Shown in pieces: positions 60,673 to 64,000 of a stretch of DNA of 64,000 nucleotides. The translations under genes and the position numbers were made by a program. Every line of letters starts with the position of its first letter. Position 1 is the first letter of the stretch. This DNA is from Palsa-504 sp963835775. Lineage in GTDB: Bacteria > Actinomycetota > Actinomycetes > Streptosporangiales > Streptosporangiaceae. The notes under the pieces are model-generated. The model was not told the origin of the DNA. It worked only from the letters and a program-made list of their open reading frames with translations, and made no database searches. The stretch covers positions 310,001 to 374,000 of the forward strand of contig CAWIHB010000007.1 in NCBI GenBank assembly GCA_963835775.1. The letters run 5' to 3'.

Positions 60673-61818
60673 CTAGGACTGCACGGCATGCTTGACGGCC
60701 GCGGTGAGGGCCGGGACCGGCAGCCAGCCGTCGTGGGACCACAGGACCTTGCCGGCCGCGGAGACCAGGACCAGCCAGGGCTGGTCCTGCACGCCGTAGC
60801 CGTCGGCGACCCGGCCCGTGGTGTCCAGCGCGACTTGATAGTCAAGCGGCGTGCCCAGGCCGCCCAGATAGGACCGGACGGACTGGGCTGAGGGTTCGAC
60901 CACCGTCTCGTTCACCGCGACCAGCTGGGGCAGGCCGTCCTGCTGGGCCGTGGTGACGTAGGCGTTGGCTCCGGTCAGCTCGGATTTCAGGTCGGAGACC
61001 TCAGATAGCCAGGTGGCGAAGAACACGACCAGGCGCGGCGCTCCAGGTCCCAGCGTGACCTTGGCGTCGCCGACCGCGGCGGGCAGCGTCACGTGGTCGG
61101 CGGGGCCCTGCGCGGTGATGGACGCCAGCGACTGCTGGCTGGCCACGTGCGGGTGGGACGGCAGCAGGGCGGCCAGTTCGTCGGCGAGCACCTCGGCGGA
61201 CTGGCCCACGCTGGAGTAGGCCATCTGGGTCAGGTAGAGCTTCTGCTCCCGGCCCTGCTGGTCGATGATGAACAGCGCGGGGGTGTGATCGATCTGCCCC
61301 TGCTCGATCTGCACCGCGATGTGATAGGCGGCCCAGATCGCCTTGAGCTGGGCCAGCGACCCGGTCAGGAAGTCCCACTGGTTGACCATGCCGTGCGCCC
61401 GGGAGTACGAGAGCACGTCCCCGACCGTGGTGGCGTCGGGATTGGCGTCGACGCCGAGCAGCTGCACCTGGTCGCCGGCGGAGCCGAGCAGCTGCTTGGC
61501 TTCCAGCATGCTCTGCGTGGTCAGCGGGCAGACCGTGGTGCACTCGGAGTCCTCGAAGGACAGCATCACGACCTTGCCGCGGAACTGGCTGAGCGACATC
61601 GGCTGGCCGAACTGGTTGACCAGCTTGAAGCCGGGCGCCTGCACCGCGCCCAGCGAGCTGCCGAGGTCCAGGTTCGGGTTCGACATGGCGGCGCTTTCGG
61701 CCGGGGCGGCGCTTTCGGCCGGGCTGGCCGGCGGGGAGCCTGGGCTGGCGCTGCATCCAGCTAGGACCGCGAGCACGCTGAGGATCGCCGCGGCCGCGAG
61801 CGTGCGGAGCGTCTTCAT
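60673..61818 (-). CDS. SCO1/SenC-type lipoprotein with a second thioredoxin-like domain
   Basis: A 381-residue exported lipoprotein; the signal ends in LAVLAGC. The first domain (about 50-215) is SCO1-like: GKVVMLSFEDSECTTVCPLT holds the copper-binding CxxxC and IDHTPALFIID the His. These proteins deliver copper to, or keep reduced, the Cu-A site of cytochrome c oxidase. The second domain (about 240-381) is thioredoxin-like but has TWLSEVSD where a CxxC is expected, so it is not redox-active and may bind a partner. An SAPAESAA repeat follows the lipobox. It lies 32 bp downstream of the NADH dehydrogenase, same strand, so the two respiratory genes are probably cotranscribed. Confidence 0.82.
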   Translation of the reverse strand: MKTLRTLAAAAILSVLAVLAGCSASPGSPPASPAESAAPAESAAMSNPNLDLGSSLGAVQAPGFKLVNQFGQPMSLSQFRGKVVMLSFEDSECTTVCPLTTQSMLEAKQLLGSAGDQVQLLGVDANPDATTVGDVLSYSRAHGMVNQWDFLTGSLAQLKAIWAAYHIAVQIEQGQIDHTPALFIIDQQGREQKLYLTQMAYSSVGQSAEVLADELAALLPSHPHVASQQSLASITAQGPADHVTLPAAVGDAKVTLGPGAPRLVVFFATWLSEVSDLKSELTGANAYVTTAQQDGLPQLVAVNETVVEPSAQSVRSYLGGLGTPLDYQVALDTTGRVADGYGVQDQPWLVLVSAAGKVLWSHDGWLPVPALTAAVKHAVQS

Positions 61819-61850
61819 GGCGAAGACAGCCTACTGCGGGCGGCTGATCG

Positions 61851-63284
61851 TCAACTTGGTAAGGGCAGCTTGGCGGTGCTGGCTTGGCTGGCTTCGCTGG
61901 CTTGGCTGGTTTCGCTGGCTTGGCTGGTTTCGCTGGCTGGGCTGGTTTCGCTGGCTGGGCTGGTTTCGCTGGCTGGGCTGGTTTCGCTGGCTGGGCTGGT
62001 TTCGCTGGCTGGGCCCTGGTGGCCGTCGCCGGGGTCGTCGCCGACGATGACCGCGCCGCCGTGACCCCAGGAGACGTAGCGGTAGGTCAGGTTGATCAGC
62101 GTCGACACACGGTTGCGGCCGCCGAGCAGGTACACCAGGTGCAGCGCGAACCAGGCCAGCCAGGCGAGCGTGCCGGTCAGCCGCAGCCCGCCGGCCAGCT
62201 GGACCACCGCGGACCGGCGCCCGATGGTGGCCATCGTGCCCTTGTCATGGTACTTGAACTGCTCGGTGGCCGCCTTGGCCTCCAGCTTCACGATCTGCGC
62301 CGCGGCATGCTTTCCCATCTGGATGGCAGGCTGGGCGAGCTGGGGGGTGGGGTCGTCGGGGTTGACCGCGATATCGCCCACGGCGAAGATCCGGTCCTGG
62401 CCGGTGACCCGCAGGTCCGGGCCCACGGTGATGCGGCCGTTCTTCCCCTGGGGCAGCCCCCAGCCCGCGACGGCCGGGGCGGCGGCCACGCCGGCCGCCC
62501 ACACGGTCAGGCCGCTGGGCAGGTTCTCGCCGTCGGCCAGCAGCACCCGGTCGGCGGTGACCTCGGCGATCCGGGTGTTCAGCCTGATGTCCACGCCGCG
62601 CTTGACCAGCTGGACCCGGGCGTACTCGCGCAGTTTCTCGTGGAACGGGCCGAGCAGCGAGGGCGCCATCTCGACCAGCCGGACGTGCACGCGGGACGGG
62701 TCGACGTCGGGGAAGGTGGCGCCGAGCACGGTGGCGCGCAGCTCGGCGGCCGTCCCGGCCAGCTCCACGCCGGTGGCCCCGCCGCCCACCACGGTGATGA
62801 ACAGGTCGCCGTCCGTCACGCTTAGCCGCTCGAACTGCGCCATCATGTGATCGCGCAGCACGAGGGCGTCGGTCCTGGTGTACAGGGCGAAGGTGTTCTC
62901 CGCCGCCCCCTTGATGCCGTAGTACGAGGCGGACACCCCGGCGGCCAGGATGAGGTAGTCGTAGCCGAACTCGAGGCCGTTGGCCAGCCTGACCTGGCGG
63001 GCCGCCGGGTCGATGACGGCCAGCTCGCCGCGCCGGAAGATCGCCCGGTACCGCCGGGCGAATCCGCCCGCCGGGTAGGCGACGTCGCCGGGGTTCAGCC
63101 CGGCCGTGGCCACTTGGTACAGCAGCGGCTGGAAGGTGCTGTAGAGGTGACCGTCGACCAGAGTCACCCGCAGGCCCGCGCGGGTGAGCCGCGAAACGGC
63201 CGAAAGCCCGCCGAAGCCCGCCCCGCAGATGACCACATGCGGCGCGCTCGGGTCAGCCTGATGCCTTCTCGCGATCGTCCTCAC
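61851..63284 (-). CDS. ndh: Type II NADH:quinone oxidoreductase
   Basis: About 477 residues. Two dinucleotide-binding folds are clear: HVVICGAGFGGLSAVSRLTR (FAD) and LFITVVGGGATGVELAGTAA (NADH). GQDRIFAVGDIA is the second FAD motif, and a membrane-binding region follows (LAWLAWFALHLVYLLGGRNR). It passes electrons from NADH to menaquinone without pumping protons. The tail is made of about eight SPASET repeats. The GTG at 63284 overlaps the end of the YihY-like gene by 32 bases; the 50 codons further upstream in frame are only its complement. Confidence 0.88.
   Translation of the reverse strand: MRTIARRHQADPSAPHVVICGAGFGGLSAVSRLTRAGLRVTLVDGHLYSTFQPLLYQVATAGLNPGDVAYPAGGFARRYRAIFRRGELAVIDPAARQVRLANGLEFGYDYLILAAGVSASYYGIKGAAENTFALYTRTDALVLRDHMMAQFERLSVTDGDLFITVVGGGATGVELAGTAAELRATVLGATFPDVDPSRVHVRLVEMAPSLLGPFHEKLREYARVQLVKRGVDIRLNTRIAEVTADRVLLADGENLPSGLTVWAAGVAAAPAVAGWGLPQGKNGRITVGPDLRVTGQDRIFAVGDIAVNPDDPTPQLAQPAIQMGKHAAAQIVKLEAKAATEQFKYHDKGTMATIGRRSAVVQLAGGLRLTGTLAWLAWFALHLVYLLGGRNRVSTLINLTYRYVSWGHGGAVIVGDDPGDGHQGPASETSPASETSPASETSPASETSPASETSQASETSQASEASQASTAKLPLPS
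61872..62013. repeat. 18-bp in-frame tandem repeat (about 8 copies)
   Basis: The unit tggctgggctggtttcgc (minus strand: SPASET) repeats at the very end of ndh. Five copies are identical and the three nearest the stop have diverged. Confidence 0.92.
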
Positions 63285-64000
63285 CTCCAGGCCCAGCCTC
63301 GACGTCCAGGTCACCGCGCTTCTCCACCTGCGCGTACAGTTGGTAGGCGCGGCGGTCCTGTTCGGTATACGGCGGCGGCGCGATGCTGCGCGGCCACAGC
63401 CGGTATGCCCGTACCACGTTAGCCTCGACCGCATACAGGGTCAGCTCCGCCTGCAGGTACAGCCAGCCGAGCAGGCCGAGCACGACGGCGAAGGTGCCGT
63501 ACAACGGTGACGCGTGGGCCAGCTGGTGCGAGATGAAGTATCCGCCGATGGCCTGCAGGACCTGCCAGACGACCCCGCCGATGATGGCGCCGAGCCGCAG
63601 CTGGCGCCAGGTGATCTCGCTGGCGGTGCCAAGCCGGAACGCGAGCCAGAACACGCCGATGTTCAGCACCAGGGACACCGCCAGGGCCAGCACCTTGCCG
63701 CCGAAACTGGGCAGCACGGACCCGGCGCCGCCCGCCATCGCGGACAGGATCGAGGTCCCGATCAGGCCCAGGCCGATCACCAGCATCAGCCCGAAGCTGC
63801 GCAGCCACGACCACGGGAATCCGGGCCGGCGCGCGTACGGGATCTCCCACGCCGAGTTGAGCGCGTTCTGCATCGCGGTGGCCACGCTCCGGGCGCCGAT
63901 AAACGTGCCGAGCAGGCCGATCACCAGGGCCAGCCCGGACTGGTGCAGCGAGCCGATGTTGCTGCCGAGCTGCTGGCCGATCACCGGGTACTGCTTCAGC
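63253..64000 (-). CDS. YihY/BrkB-family membrane protein (5' end outside window)
   Basis: At least 249 residues with five or more membrane helices. The segments ATAMQNALNSAWEIP, RSFGLMLVIGLGLIGTSILS, LVLNIGVFWLAFRLG and FAVVLGLLGWLYLQAELTLY are typical of the YihY (formerly RNase BN) family, whose function is not settled. The frame is still open at 64000 (LKQYPVIGQQL), so the start lies to the right. The C-terminal 50 residues are acidic and cytoplasmic. It overlaps ndh and is probably first in that operon. Confidence 0.82.
   Translation of the reverse strand, partial: LKQYPVIGQQLGSNIGSLHQSGLALVIGLLGTFIGARSVATAMQNALNSAWEIPYARRPGFPWSWLRSFGLMLVIGLGLIGTSILSAMAGGAGSVLPSFGGKVLALAVSLVLNIGVFWLAFRLGTASEITWRQLRLGAIIGGVVWQVLQAIGGYFISHQLAHASPLYGTFAVVLGLLGWLYLQAELTLYAVEANVVRAYRLWPRSIAPPPYTEQDRRAYQLYAQVEKRGDLDVEAGPGGEDDREKASG

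Overview
The window is high-G+C DNA (codon third positions almost always G or C) with GTG and TTG starts, strong GGAGG-type ribosome sites, an ImuA'-ImuB-DnaE2 mutasome behind a CGAAC-type LexA box, a DevR-like response regulator and an AfsR-like LuxR ATPase. These point to a large-genome soil actinomycete. I cannot name the genus.

Region 1 (1-4641) is one tightly packed operon, entered from the left edge: a histidine-type phosphatase, a ComA-family phosphosulfolactate synthase, a VOC protein, a membrane acyltransferase and an acyl-CoA/acyl-AMP ligase. I read it as a pathway that makes a sulfolactate-type C3 unit and acylates or conjugates it. Region 2 (5054-34463) is a large extracellular-polysaccharide locus: rmlA, two Wzz-like co-polymerases, a Wzy-like ligase/polymerase, a secreted beta-helix protein, two methyltransferases, a DUF6492 transferase, a Wzx flippase, several GT2/GT4 glycosyltransferases, a secreted lipoprotein, a GH16 glucanase with a ricin-type lectin domain, and the membrane sugar-phosphate transferase that starts the repeat unit. 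The locus has been heavily rearranged. It carries an IS4-type element and an IS66-type element that sits, with an 8-bp target duplication, inside a second wzy relic. The IS66 is itself split by an IS256-type element. Relics of rmlB, dnaE2, a NarL regulator and a FAD oxidase lie between the genes.

Region 3 (34491-45013) is regulatory: a GGDEF-EAL protein, two divergent paralogous PAS hybrid kinases that both lack the phospho-accepting histidine, a GntR regulator, a protein that keeps the histidine but has a decayed ATPase half, and a DevR-like response regulator. Together these look like the parts of a split kinase. Promoters in regions 2 and 3 share (C)TAG repeats spaced exactly 8 bp apart, which may be a common operator.

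Region 4 (45025-51446) is the SOS mutasome on the minus strand. dnaE2 is out of frame at a cluster of poly-G/poly-C runs. A ribbon-helix-helix-like gene shares the SOS box on the other side. Region 5 (51398-64000) holds an AfsR-like LuxR regulator, an LpqC-type esterase, then an ECF sigma factor with a small partner protein, a TPR-CHAT caspase-like protease and an intracellular subtilase with a Cys-rich repeat tail. A SCO1-like lipoprotein, a type II NADH dehydrogenase and a YihY membrane protein cut by the right edge complete it.

In-frame minisatellites of 15, 18 or 21 bp recur in at least seven genes, mostly in C-terminal tails or linkers. No tRNA, rRNA or CRISPR array was seen.
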